Below the pieces are notes generated by a model, which was not told the DNA's origin, did not search any database, and saw nothing but the letters and a program-made list of their open reading frames with translations. The position numbers and the translations under genes were made by a program. A DNA stretch of 64,000 nucleotides. Source: Desulfovermiculus halophilus DSM 18834. GTDB taxonomy: Bacteria > Desulfobacterota > Desulfovibrionia > Desulfovibrionales > Desulfothermaceae. The stretch spans positions 1 to 64,000 of the forward strand of contig NZ_JIAK01000007.1 in the NCBI RefSeq assembly GCF_000620765.1, read 5' to 3'. The number at the start of each line of letters is the position of its first letter. Position 1 is the first letter of the stretch. This document shows, in pieces, positions 1 through 8,494 of the stretch.

Positions 1-62
1 AGACTGGCCCTATCAGCGTGATCATGAGGCGGTTCTGTGTTGTTCCCCGCACCCACGGGGAT
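1..62. CRISPR. Type I-E-like CRISPR repeat relic, left part, with spacer-like flank
   Basis: Positions 39-62 match the left part of a type I-E repeat (core CCCCGCACCCACGGGGAT). The whole 1-62 segment recurs exactly at 9192-9253, so a spacer-like 38-nt flank plus repeat is present twice in the window. The repeat breaks off at 62, where the inserted element begins, and resumes at 646. No cas genes are visible in the window. The segment may continue to the left of the window. Confidence 0.7.
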
Positions 63-645
63 GTAACCATTCAGGGGATTTGGAAAACCTAAGAATAGAC
101 CGTCATTGCGAGCACAGCGAAGCAATCTCCTGGTTTTGTCCGGGACGGTGATGCGCTGGAGATTGCTTCGGCGAAGCCGCCTCGCAATGACGGGTGATAC
201 CAACGCTGTCATCACCCCCTGATCGAGTATGTACCGGCAAACCCCAAATTCCACAGTCAGCGTCGAAGAGCCGTAAAAATGGTCCGGGGGAAGGCTCCTC
301 GACATTAAGGATTCGATCTCTTTACAAGTAAGCGTTCACTGGGTTTTTTCTTGTGCCTCCTCTGCGTCCTCTACGGAGAGAAGAGTAGCCCACCGCAGAG
401 ACGCTGAGGACGCAGAGAAGAGAGGGATTTTTTATTTTTCGCTGAGAGGGCGAAAAATAAATGGGCTCTGCCCTGTGGGCAAATTTTCCGTAAGGTCAGG
501 ATGTTAATAATGCTATCTTTCTGCTTGCAAAGCAGTGAGCAGTTTTATCTTTGCCGTCTATCTCAGCGGCAAAGATAAAAATAAAACTCAACTCAGCGTT
601 CTCAGCGTCTCCGCGGTGCACCATTCCTACTCCCTGAATGGTTAC
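63..645. mobile_element. IS66-like non-coding MITE (583 bp) inserted in a CRISPR repeat
   Basis: The element is bounded by 14-bp perfect terminal inverted repeats: GTAACCATTCAGGG at 63-76 and its reverse complement at 632-645. It is flanked by near-identical 8-bp direct repeats, ACGGGGAT (55-62) and GCGGGGAT (646-653). A GTAA terminus and 8-bp target duplication are typical of the IS66 family. No transposase frame is present, so it would need a helper in trans. An uninterrupted version of the target site exists at 9192-9259. Confidence 0.75.
100..193. repeat. REP-like long hairpin inside the MITE
   Basis: CCGTCATTGCGAG (100-112) pairs with CTCGCAATGACGG (181-193). Between them the inner arms also pair imperfectly (GCGAAGCAATCTCC with GGAGATTGCTTCG). 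This is the familiar intergenic 'cattgcgagc...gcaatctc' repeat seen in many bacterial genomes. A second repeat type rich in CGCAGAGACGCTGAGGACGC lies at about 395-420. Confidence 0.7.
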
Positions 646-660
646 GCGGGGATGATCCGC
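646..660. CRISPR. Type I-E-like CRISPR repeat relic, right part
   Basis: GCGGGGATGATCCG resumes the repeat interrupted by the MITE. Joining 1-62 to 654-659 recreates the sequence found intact at 9192-9259. No further repeat at 61-bp spacing is seen to the right. Confidence 0.65.
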
Positions 661-1069
661 CTCAAGTTTGAAAACGATTGCCGAGAGCCGCTCCCGCCAG
701 CTCAGGTCCTGGGCGAATCACCTGCATAACTCGAAGATATAGGCCCAAAGACATCTGAATGAGAAATTCAGGACAGGCTACCAGAGTATTATGTTTTGTG
801 ATATATAATATCGTTTTGTATTTAATAAAACTATTGGACTGTTTGTTTTTTCCTGTGCTAATGCCCAGCTTGAACGGATGCAGATCGCAGAATGCGAAAA
901 GATAAATAACCTGAAACCGCAAAAGAAGAAAAGGTAAATGGTTATAAATAATTTCTTGTCTACCAGGCGGGATATGTAATGATTTCTGTCACTGCTGTCC
1001 AAATATCTATTTACAGGTAAAGTGCTCGCTAGCGCATGGAAATTAATATGCAAAGGAGGTATCTCTATA
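661..1069. other. Intergenic region upstream of the molybdoenzyme gene
   Basis: No convincing gene was found here; the short reading frames lack ribosome binding sites. It is AT-rich from about 780 and contains TATAATATCG near 805, which could supply a -10 element. A strong AAAGGAGGT at 1052-1060 serves the gene starting at 1070. Confidence 0.5.
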
Positions 1070-3382
1070 ATGGACAGAAGAAAATTCATTAAGGCAAGCT
1101 TACAAATGGCTGCCGCTACCGGAATATTTCCAGTTCTATCCTATGCAGAATCATGGCGACTTGCACCAAATGAAAAGCAAACAAAAAAATATGTGACAGG
1201 GTGTATGTGGTGCCAGAACGGGTGTAGCATGATCGCTCACATCAAAAACGGCAGACTAGTCCACCTGACCGGCAACCCGGAAGATCCTGTGACAAAAGGA
1301 AAAATCTGCATCAAGCCTTTTGGCAGTATGGAACTTTTAAATAGCCCGAATCGTATGCTTCAGCCCTTAAAACGAACCAGTGGATATGGTCCTTCAGCGC
1401 AATTTTCAAAAATCAGCTGGGAACAGGCGTTGGACGAAATAGCAGAGAAACTGATCAGCATTCGAAAAGAATTCGGTGGTGAATCATTGGGGATTTGGGC
1501 GTCTGGCCGTAGTGCATCCGACGGTCGAAAGCTGAATAGTGCATTTGCAAAACTGTATGGTACTCCTAATTATGAAAAGACGGGTCCATTTTGCAACTAT
1601 TCAGGCAAACCAGCAGGAATATCAGTGGTCGGAACAAGGAATACAGCATGGACATATAGTGATGACGATTTTTTTAATGCCGATCTCTATATTTTTGTCG
1701 GGAGTAATTTTGCTGCAACACGTCCGGTTGCATATTCCCATTTGAAACAAAGAAAAGACTTGAGGAAATGCACCATTTGTGTCATTGACCCCAGAAAATC
1801 CAAGACTGCGGAAGAGGCGGATCTTTGGTTACCCATCAAGCCCGGTTCGGACTTGGCCCTGGCACTGTGCATGATCCATACTATCATTTCAGAGGATCTT
1901 GTTGATTACGAATTTATTAATGCCCACACTATTGGGTTTGAGACTCTAAAGACTGAGATCATGGAGGGCGAATATACCCTTGCCTGGGGAGCAAAGGTGA
2001 CCGGGCTTGAAAAAGAGAGCATAAGAAAGCTAGCGTCCACCTATGCGAAAACCCGAAAAGCCATCATTATAGGAAATGCAGGGCTGAGCCATCATACAAA
2101 TGCTGTTCAAACCCATCGAGCATTCTATCATCTTGCCGCTATCACCGGGCACTACGGTGAAAAATCAATGGGCTATGCCTGTCTGAACAATGGTGGCATC
2201 TCCACCGGTAGCCTTGCTTTACCTAAGGAAAAAATACCTGAACAAAAAATGGAGTTGTGTAAAAATCCTGTCGGGTGGCTTGATTCCATTGAAAACCCAA
2301 ATTATCCATACAGGTTGCAGGCACTGATTTCCACCGGCAGTCCGCTGACACAATGGCCGGACCAGGCAAAACTTCGCAGGCTGATGCCAAAACTGAAACT
2401 GAGCGTATACAACGGCCTGACCCGAAATATTAATGCACATTATTTTGATTACATTCTTCCTGCAGCTACCTGGATAGAAGCCGGAGGTCTCGCCCCGGTT
2501 TCAGATGACAGCCGTTTTGTATGGGTACCGAAACTTATTGAAGCACCAGGAATGGCAAAACCGGACAGATGGTGGTGGGTTGAACTGGCCAAACGCATGG
2601 GCTGGGGAGACATTTTTACGGATACATTAAAAGATCCTGTAGAATTACAGAACCTCGCTGGAGGTGCAAAAGGTTATACCGTGGAGCATTTCACTGCCAA
2701 AAAGGATAATTCCTTACGGGCACCTATAAAAATTGTCAACAAAACGGTAAAAGAAAGAGATACGCTCTTTCTTGACAAAAGGTTTGCAACCAATAGCAAA
2801 AAAATTGAATTGTGGACACAGGAACTTGAAGATAAGCTCTCCTCATACGGCCTTAGCGCTGTTCCCAGGTATTATACTGATCCTGATATTGCCCGACCCG
2901 GTGAGCCCACAATCAAATATGATACTGCCAAGCTTATTCCTTCGGCATTCCAAAAAAACAAAACCTATACAAACAGGGTTGAACTGATCAAAAAGGATAG
3001 ATCAAAGGACCAGTATTCTTTCTACCTGATCACCGGCAGGCCTTCAAGCGCCATCATGGGACACACATCCCACTGGATCAAAACGCTTGACAAGGAATGC
3101 CCGGATCAATTCTGTGCCATTCACACAGACTCTGCAAAAAAACTTGGCATAAAAGATAAGGATATGCTCAATGTTCGATCCGTTTTTGGTGAAATCCGGG
3201 CAAAAGCCATGGTAACCTCTTATATCCGTGAAGACACCATTTTTATCCCTTACTCTTTTGGGAGATACAGCCCCTATCACGCCTGGCAATCTGTCAATTT
3301 TCTCACTAGTGCTCAAGCCCGGTGCCCTGTTTCAGGGCAAGTCGCATTCAAAGGAATGACAGCAGCAGTTAAAAAGGCATAA
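1070..3382 (+). CDS. Tat-exported molybdopterin oxidoreductase, PhsA/PsrA-like catalytic subunit
   Basis: This 770-residue DMSO-reductase-family protein probably works in the periplasm on a sulfur or other small oxyanion substrate; the true substrate is unknown. A twin-arginine leader (MDRRKFIKAS) opens the protein. A 4Fe-4S motif follows at C45, C48, C52 and C80, then the molybdopterin-guanine-dinucleotide domains. Cys175, about nine residues after YGTPN, sits where thiosulfate/polysulfide reductases carry the Mo-ligating Cys. The ATG at 1070 was chosen because AAAGGAGGT lies 9 bp upstream. No electron-transfer (PhsB) or membrane-anchor (PhsC) gene follows. Instead a secreted transglutaminase-like gene lies 76 bp downstream, probably cotranscribed. 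Codon use is more AT-rich than in most neighbours, which hints at transfer. Confidence 0.85.
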   Translation: MDRRKFIKASLQMAAATGIFPVLSYAESWRLAPNEKQTKKYVTGCMWCQNGCSMIAHIKNGRLVHLTGNPEDPVTKGKICIKPFGSMELLNSPNRMLQPLKRTSGYGPSAQFSKISWEQALDEIAEKLISIRKEFGGESLGIWASGRSASDGRKLNSAFAKLYGTPNYEKTGPFCNYSGKPAGISVVGTRNTAWTYSDDDFFNADLYIFVGSNFAATRPVAYSHLKQRKDLRKCTICVIDPRKSKTAEEADLWLPIKPGSDLALALCMIHTIISEDLVDYEFINAHTIGFETLKTEIMEGEYTLAWGAKVTGLEKESIRKLASTYAKTRKAIIIGNAGLSHHTNAVQTHRAFYHLAAITGHYGEKSMGYACLNNGGISTGSLALPKEKIPEQKMELCKNPVGWLDSIENPNYPYRLQALISTGSPLTQWPDQAKLRRLMPKLKLSVYNGLTRNINAHYFDYILPAATWIEAGGLAPVSDDSRFVWVPKLIEAPGMAKPDRWWWVELAKRMGWGDIFTDTLKDPVELQNLAGGAKGYTVEHFTAKKDNSLRAPIKIVNKTVKERDTLFLDKRFATNSKKIELWTQELEDKLSSYGLSAVPRYYTDPDIARPGEPTIKYDTAKLIPSAFQKNKTYTNRVELIKKDRSKDQYSFYLITGRPSSAIMGHTSHWIKTLDKECPDQFCAIHTDSAKKLGIKDKDMLNVRSVFGEIRAKAMVTSYIREDTIFIPYSFGRYSPYHAWQSVNFLTSAQARCPVSGQVAFKGMTAAVKKA

Positions 3383-3458
3383 TCCGTGATGAATATAAAG
3401 TTTTTAAATTTAAGCACGCTTTTTGAAAATATATTAATTCTAAACAAGGGAGGTACAA

Positions 3459-4475
3459 ATGAAAAAAACAATTTTTATTATCACTATGATAGCAGTAATA
3501 TGCATCATGGGCAGCTATTCATGGGCAAAATCAGCGCAAGGAACCATCTCAATGGATTTTGACCTGTCAGGTCATTGCACAAATGAAGTGGTAAAATTAT
3601 GGATACCCTATCCAATCTCCAATGAGAGTCAGACTATTACGAAAGTGCAGGTGAGCGGTAACTACAAAACGTCTGCAGTGTATACGGATAACAAATTTCA
3701 GACCCCTATGCTGTTTGCTAAATGGGAGAAAGGTGCTTCCTCCAGAATCCTCCATTTCAGTTTTCATGTGTCCCGGAAGGAAGTAATTAAAAATAATTTC
3801 CCCAACAATGAGGCAGCCTGTTCAGTGGCTGATCATTCTAAATATCTGGCACCTAGCACTTGGGGACATTGTAAGGGCGATGTTAAAAAGCTGGCCGAAA
3901 AAATAACAAATGGCAAAAAATCAGTCCTTGCCAAAGCAAAGGCTATTTATGACTGGACTTGTGAAAACACTTACAGAGATCCAAAAACACGCGGTTGCGG
4001 CTCAGGCAATGTGTGCGAATTGCTTAAAGATCCGGGCGGAAAGTGTGTTGATATCTCTTCTGTTTTTGTTGCCCTTGCCAGGGCAGCAGGTGTTCCTGCA
4101 AGGGAAGTATTCGGTATCCGCTTGGGTAAGAAACCGGTTGTGGATATTACCGGCTGGCAGCATTGCTGGGCGGAATTCTTTTTGCCTGGATACGGCTGGG
4201 TACCTGTGGACCCAGCAGACGTTCGTAAGATGATGCTCAAGCATGATCTGAAACTTGGTGATGCCAAGACCAATGAATACCGCAGCTACTTCTGGGGTGG
4301 TGTTGATCCTTATAGGGTGAAACTTGCCCAAGGACGGGACCTTATTCTCAATCCTTCACAGAAGGGTGGAAAGATAAATTACCTGATGTACCCTTTTGCC
4401 CAGGTTGGCAACAAGACGCTGGACTGGCTTGATCCTGATACTTTTAAGTATACTATTACTTATAAACAGAATTAA
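3459..4475 (+). CDS. Secreted transglutaminase-like cysteine protein
   Basis: The 338-residue product begins with a clear Sec signal peptide (MKKTIFIITMIAVICIMGSYSWA). It carries a transglutaminase-core (PF01841-type) domain with a complete triad: Cys196 in GGKCVDIS, His235 in WQHCWAEF and Asp251 in VPVDPAD. Such domains act as thiol proteases, amidases or cross-linking enzymes; the substrate cannot be told here. AGGGAGGT stands before the ATG. It follows the molybdoenzyme gene by 76 bp with no terminator visible between, so the two may be one transcript. The N-terminal ~150 residues are not recognised and look like a beta-rich recognition module. Confidence 0.8.
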   Translation: MKKTIFIITMIAVICIMGSYSWAKSAQGTISMDFDLSGHCTNEVVKLWIPYPISNESQTITKVQVSGNYKTSAVYTDNKFQTPMLFAKWEKGASSRILHFSFHVSRKEVIKNNFPNNEAACSVADHSKYLAPSTWGHCKGDVKKLAEKITNGKKSVLAKAKAIYDWTCENTYRDPKTRGCGSGNVCELLKDPGGKCVDISSVFVALARAAGVPAREVFGIRLGKKPVVDITGWQHCWAEFFLPGYGWVPVDPADVRKMMLKHDLKLGDAKTNEYRSYFWGGVDPYRVKLAQGRDLILNPSQKGGKINYLMYPFAQVGNKTLDWLDPDTFKYTITYKQN

Positions 4476-4858
4476 CTTAGCATGTCCAGAATTTAGTTAT
4501 TCTTTGAAGGTTATTTGTCTATTCGTAAGGCCTCTTCCTTCAGGTAGGGGCCTTACGAGCAAGCCTGGCTGGTCAGCACCAGGCCCGCATTTGTCGCTTG
4601 GGCTTTTTTCTTCGTTCCCAGGGTCCTCCCTGGGGACGTCTTTGTCTTATGGCTCCGGCCATCTGTTTTTTTCTTCTCTGGTCTCAGGCTCTACAGAGAT
4701 GGTGTAGAAGGGGGCTGGAGCCCCAAGAAAAGACGTTACGAGGGGGGACCCTCGTAGCGAAAAAACGGCTGTTACCCCAGTCGTGGTTGAATTCGTAGGG
4801 GCGAAGCTTGTCTTCGCCCACAAGGCCGAGCAGAGCGAGGCATGAATATTCCTTCTGG
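4476..4858. repeat. Non-coding stretch packed with hairpins, upstream of tnpB remnant
   Basis: No gene is supported. Hairpins lie at 4524-4557 (9-bp stem CGTAAGGCC), around 4618-4636 (CCCAGGG/CCCTGGG), near 4712-4725 (GGGGCTGGAGCCCC), around 4740-4755 (ACGAGGG/CCCTCGT) and at 4799-4819 (GGGCGAAG/CTTCGCCC). The first may terminate the upstream operon. Such foldback-rich flanks fit IS200/IS605-type element ends. Confidence 0.5.
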
Positions 4859-5074
4859 ATTCTTGTTTTATACGAGCTCGACTATAAGCTGAACTGGCGT
4901 GGCGGGGCACTGATAAAAGTCCTGGCCTGGTATACCTCTCAGAAGTGTTCCAGGCGCGATCATGTGTCAAAGAACAATCGCAAATCGCAGAGCCTCTTTG
5001 TGTGTGAGGCCTGCGGTCTTGAGATGAATGCGGATCACAACTTCCTTCGATCAACGGCTGGTTGTGCGGTTTAA
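4859..5074 (+). pseudogene. TnpB (IS200/IS605 OrfB) C-terminal remnant
   Basis: Only the last ~70 residues of a TnpB-like RNA-guided nuclease/transposase accessory protein remain. They hold the conserved zinc-ribbon region: QKCSRRDHVS, KNNRKSQSLFVC, EACGLEMNADHN. The first zinc pair is damaged: the expected second Cys is Arg, a one-base TGC-to-CGC change at the CSRR position. The second CxxC is intact. No start and no RuvC core precede it, so the gene is dead. It abuts the 3' end of the decayed CPBP protease copy on the other strand. Confidence 0.75.
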
Positions 5075-5727
5075 CTGGCAGCGTACGTAAATACCCAAAT
5101 CACGGCCAAAGCGTTGACCAGGGCGTGTATAAGCACTCCCGGCCAGATGGAACCACTTTTTTGGTACAAATAGGCAAAGATCAGACCGAGAATGAAGATC
5201 GGCGGCACGGCCAGAAGACGCAGATGCAGCAGGGCAAAGAGGCCGGAGCTTATGAGCATGGCCTTGGTCCAGGCAAAGCGCTTTTTCAGCCCGGCGAAAA
5301 GAAATCCCCGGAAGAAGATCTTCTCCACCAGAGGGGCGATGGTCACCGCGGCAAAGACGAACACGCCCGGAGAGGGGGTTTGGGTTAGAATATGTTTCAG
5401 CTCCGGCTGTACTTCCAGATTGTAGCTGGAGAGAACGGTCTCGTACAGGGCGTTGATCCACATGGCCGGCAGCAAGAGGGCTGCGCCCAGTCCCAGATAT
5501 CTCATCTTGAACCCAGTCAGCCCTAAATGATGCCGCCCGGCGTTGTATTTTTTGCGGGTAAACCACCAGACCGGAACAAGAAGGGCCAGCTCGAGCATGC
5601 TGACCATTAGGCCGGGCGAGAGATCCACATCCAGCAGATGGAGCAGGGTAACCGCAACATAGGCCAGAGCAAGCCAGATGCCGAGGCAGGCTGCTCCCAG
5701 CCATGCATCCCGGACAGTCCAGGGTAC
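5071..5727 (-). pseudogene. Decayed CPBP-family intramembrane protease (CAAX-like), second copy
   Basis: Homology to the intact gene at 23049-23744 runs from about 5727 (VPWTVRDAWLG) to the stop at 5071. The N-terminal ~14 residues and the start are missing, and an in-frame TAA lies at 5749-5751. In the first catalytic motif EExxxR the second Glu is Lys (VEKIFFRG, against VEEIFFRG in the intact copy). The FxxxH and HxxxN motifs are kept. A GTG at 5628 could start a 185-residue fragment, but the lost Glu argues against activity. The copy is wedged between a tnpB remnant and a RAYT element, as expected after transposition or recombination. Confidence 0.7.
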
Positions 5728-5748
5728 CCCAGGGGAACGAGCGGAAAA

Positions 5749-6996
5749 TTAGGGACAGGAGGAATATGCAAATCATGGCATGCACAGCAGTGATGCTTCG
5801 CGATCCTTTGAGGATCACAGTCTTGATTTTTTGAATCCGTCAGTGGGTGTGGGCGGCTGGGTATGCATGCAGGTTCTAACGGCGGGCTACATTATGTGAA
5901 TAGACCCGGCACGAAAGACGGCAGACGCACTGGGCCGAAACCAGCCTTGAATGGGGGGGGACAGCAAGATAGGGCGAAGGGAAGCCTGGATTCAGGTTAG
6001 GCGTTTGAGGGAATACGTCTGCTCTAAACCCTGAATCTTGTGCGGTCTGCGTTCTCGTTTGGGCTGGATGAGATCCCGAAAGTGCTCGAAACCCTGGCGG
6101 ACGAACTCGCGGGAGCCGATGATCCCGGCCTCAGTGAAAAAGCGGGTACGCTGGATGAATCGCTCCACGCATTCGGGCAGCGGAACACCCTCCAGGACTT
6201 TCCCCTTTCCGGTATCTATCCCTCCGCGGGCGTAGACAAACTCCCGGTACAGGCGCAGTCGTTCTTTGGAACTGTCCACGTTGTATTCTTCCAGGCCCAG
6301 ATTCCAGGAAAGAAAAGTGTCCTTTCGATGACTTCGGAACCGGTAACCCAGGGAGGACCACCGGTAGTCCTCAGGTTTATCTACCAGATTGGCCCGGATG
6401 GGGTTGAGATCAATATAGGCCAGGCAGTTGATGAGGGTCTCGCCCTTTTCCACGATCAGGCTTTTGAAACGTTCGGCCCAGAAGGTCCCTTTGCGGCCCC
6501 GCTTTTTGTTGTACACCCGAGTGAAGGTCTGCTTGATTTCTTTGACGTATTCGGACAGGGAGGTCCATTTCTGGCGATAGAAGGGGATTTGCCCAGGCAT
6601 GAGGGTGTATTCATCACCATATCTTTGCTGAAAGCTCGCTTGGACTTCCTGGTCCGTAATTTCGTTCTCTGGGAGCATGGTCACCAGGAGATGAAAGTGG
6701 TTGCCCATGAGGCAGAAGCCCAGAACCTGACAGAAATAGACAGCAGAAAGATTCTGAATGATGCCCAGGAGCAAGCTTTTTTCCTGGTCGCCCAGGGGAT
6801 AGCCGTCCAGGGCAGTACGGCTGATGACGTGATAGGTGGTCTGGCGATGGGTAAGGAGAAAGCGAGGCATACGAGCCATAAGGCACCTCCAGAGAGTTCG
6901 AATGACGGATACAGAGCAGGATAGACCAGTTGAAGATAAACATCAACATTTTTCTCCTGTCCCTTATATTCACTTACTGTCCCTTATATTCACTTA
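5749..6996. mobile_element. RAYT element with flanking REP-like repeats
   Basis: The transposase gene 5992-6879 is bounded on the right by two exact tandem copies of CTGTCCCTTATATTCACTTA (6957-6976 and 6977-6996). The reverse complement of the repeat start (TTAGGGACAG) occurs on the left at 5749-5758. A degenerate GGGACAGCAAG is near 5953. RAYT proteins are known to bind and cut such REP sequences, so these repeats are its likely substrate. 5759-5991 otherwise shows nothing recognisable. Confidence 0.6.
5992..6879 (-). CDS. REP-associated tyrosine transposase (RAYT, Y1 family)
   Basis: The 295-residue protein has the Y1/HUH single-strand DNA nuclease fold of IS200-like transposases. The HUH histidines are at H61 and H63 (MGNHFHLLV), followed by an alpha-helical stretch with candidate nucleophile tyrosines (YVKEIKQTFTRVYNK). 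Then come the conserved GTFWAERFKS and YIDLNPIRA motifs of the RAYT branch. GGAGGT lies 6 bp before the ATG at 6879. It is full length for the family and probably intact. Its flanking repeats are described in the element entry. A long antisense reading frame over it (6040-6924) is a shadow. Confidence 0.9.
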   Translation of the reverse strand: MARMPRFLLTHRQTTYHVISRTALDGYPLGDQEKSLLLGIIQNLSAVYFCQVLGFCLMGNHFHLLVTMLPENEITDQEVQASFQQRYGDEYTLMPGQIPFYRQKWTSLSEYVKEIKQTFTRVYNKKRGRKGTFWAERFKSLIVEKGETLINCLAYIDLNPIRANLVDKPEDYRWSSLGYRFRSHRKDTFLSWNLGLEEYNVDSSKERLRLYREFVYARGGIDTGKGKVLEGVPLPECVERFIQRTRFFTEAGIIGSREFVRQGFEHFRDLIQPKRERRPHKIQGLEQTYSLKRLT

Positions 6997-7026
6997 TGTT
7001 CATGATGAGTGAGCAGGCCGTGGCCA

Positions 7027-7058
7027 GTCGCCCCCTGCGCGGGGGCGTGGATTGAAAC
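7027..7058. CRISPR. Lone type I-C CRISPR repeat (32 bp)
   Basis: The 32 bases form a textbook type I-C repeat: a GTCGCCCCC/GGGGGCG hairpin followed by the invariant tail TGGATTGAAAC. No second copy occurs at 60-70 bp on either side, and no cas genes are in the window. It may be an orphan repeat left from an array or carried in by neighbouring mobile DNA. Confidence 0.8.
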
Positions 7059-7122
7059 CGAGCCTGCCCGCGCTGATGACTCATGTTCCATTACCTTTGT
7101 CGGCCTGGATCCACAATATTCC

Positions 7123-7171
7123 AAATGCAAAAAGGGGATAGACCGTTGCGGACTATCCCCTTTTTGCATTT
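7123..7171. terminator. Bidirectional terminator-like hairpin
   Basis: An 18-bp perfect inverted repeat (AAATGCAAAAAGGGGATA and its complement at 7154-7171) has a 13-nt loop. It lies 50 bp past the stop of the outer-membrane protein gene on the minus strand. The A- and T-rich ends allow termination in both directions. Confidence 0.75.
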
Positions 7172-7224
7172 CCTGACGAGAATGAACGGTTGGATTTTCT
7201 AGTCAGCTGAACTATGCAGGAATT

Positions 7225-7932
7225 CTAAAAGTGCCAGCGCAGGCCGGCCATGATTTGGCTGCCGCCTACGTCCAGATTGTTCGGGCCAAAATCTTCATTT
7301 AACGCCTGATTTACAATGTCAATTGTATCTTCGTCCACATCATCCACTTCCACCCATGAATGCCGATATTCAATAAAGACGCCCAGCGGGGCGTCGTATT
7401 GGTTAGGTCCAGGATTGGGTATTATATAAAACTCCATTCCGCCCAAGACGTGGCCGCCAAAGCCGAATTCCTCTTCATCTTCACTGTAATCTACTGCTAT
7501 CCCGCGGATGTTACCTTCAAGATCGTAATCTCCTCTGGTGAAATATATATCTGGACCAGCTCCGGCATAGAGGTAAAAGTAGTCGCAAACCGGCAGGTAT
7601 CCTTTGATTGTCGGCGAGAGATAGAAGTTTTCGATTTCTATCTCGGATGACAATCCGAATGGGTGGTAGGTCTCATCGGACTTGAAATATCCAATCCCCA
7701 TCTCTATGCCAAAGCTTTGATTCAGTTTCCGTTCATAGGCCATCTCGAACATGAAGCTGGACATGTCGTCCTCGTCAATATCCCAGAAATCGAAAAAGTC
7801 ATTGCTCTGGTACATATGGTATCCTGGCTTGATGGCAAAGGCGTTCATCTTTTGCAGATGACCGGCATTGTCTTGAGCCCAGGACGCTACCGGGAGTAAA
7901 AGTAGAGCAAATACAACACTAAGTATACGCAT
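7225..7932 (-). CDS. Outer-membrane beta-barrel protein (porin-like)
   Basis: The 235-residue product has a Sec signal peptide (MRILSVVFALLLLPVASWA). Alternating polar/aromatic beta-strand patterns follow, for example NFYLSPTIKGYLPV and YFYLYAGAGPDIYF. The C-terminus is a barrel-sealing strand ending in aromatic Phe (GLRWHF). That is the layout of small OmpW/OprF-like eight-stranded barrels. The ATG at 7932 was chosen because AAAAAGGAGG precedes it and it yields the signal peptide; an upstream extension does not. It stands alone, between a terminator and a CRISPR relic region. Its role (porin or structural) is not readable. Confidence 0.7.
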   Translation of the reverse strand: MRILSVVFALLLLPVASWAQDNAGHLQKMNAFAIKPGYHMYQSNDFFDFWDIDEDDMSSFMFEMAYERKLNQSFGIEMGIGYFKSDETYHPFGLSSEIEIENFYLSPTIKGYLPVCDYFYLYAGAGPDIYFTRGDYDLEGNIRGIAVDYSEDEEEFGFGGHVLGGMEFYIIPNPGPNQYDAPLGVFIEYRHSWVEVDDVDEDTIDIVNQALNEDFGPNNLDVGGSQIMAGLRWHF

Positions 7933-8494
7933 GTATCCTCCTTTTTGCAATAGAATTAGAACGTTATAGGGTGAGGCACACATGCCATTGGATTAAGCGA
8001 AAGTCAATATTATGACATGGCGGAAGGGAGGGTTGGGTGACAAATTTTAACTATAGCTGTCTGTATTTATTCATGATACTTGTTTTTTAAGTGCTCATGC
8101 AAACAGGGATGCCCTTCTTGACTTGGCCCCGTGCTGGACAGGCTGGTGTGCGCCGCACCAGCGGGGATAGTCCCCTTTGAGCCACCTGATCCATGTGTCA
8201 AGCAGGGTCTGCCCCGCACCCGCGGGGATGATCTGGCAGCGCCAACAGAGAAAGGTTCTTGACTCTTTTCTTGTTCAGAGGCCTGGGTCTTGATTGGTTA
8301 AGGGGAAAGCTTCCTTGTCAAGCAGGTGGCTTGTTGATACTGTTATACCTTGAAGGAAGAATTTAGATGAGTTAGCGGAAGCAGATGTGGAGAGAAGTGC
8401 TGGACAGACGGACAGGCCCTGAAAATTAGGACCTCCACGATGGTTGGTCGGTTTGGCCTGAATAACGTAGGCCAGCATATGGCAAGTGAACAGC
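7933..8494. other. Intergenic region with CRISPR relics, no gene
   Basis: Apart from the two repeat relics at 8146-8235, nothing is supported in this stretch. The minus-strand frame 8275-8817 overlaps the HEPN gene and lacks a ribosome binding site. The promoter of the HEPN gene must lie near its right end. Confidence 0.5.
8146..8235. CRISPR. Two diverged type I-E CRISPR repeats with one 32-bp spacer
   Basis: Repeat A (8146-8174, core CGCCGCACCAGCGGGGAT) and repeat B (8207-8235, core CCCCGCACCCGCGGGGAT) start exactly 61 bp apart. That is the 29+32 period of type I-E arrays. The 8175-8206 segment is a spacer of the right length. Both repeats differ from the consensus, A more than B, so the array appears decayed. 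No third unit follows on either side. Confidence 0.75.

Noticed and set aside
661-760. Further CRISPR units to the right of the interrupted repeat
   Set aside because: No repeat is seen at 61-bp spacing after 646.
5051-5818. 255-codon frame over the CPBP pseudogene
   Set aside because: It is an alternative frame. The same kind of shadow frame exists over the intact copy, where the true frame carries the catalytic motifs.
6040-6924. 294-codon frame opposite the RAYT gene
   Set aside because: It is a shadow of the transposase; no motif or ribosome site.
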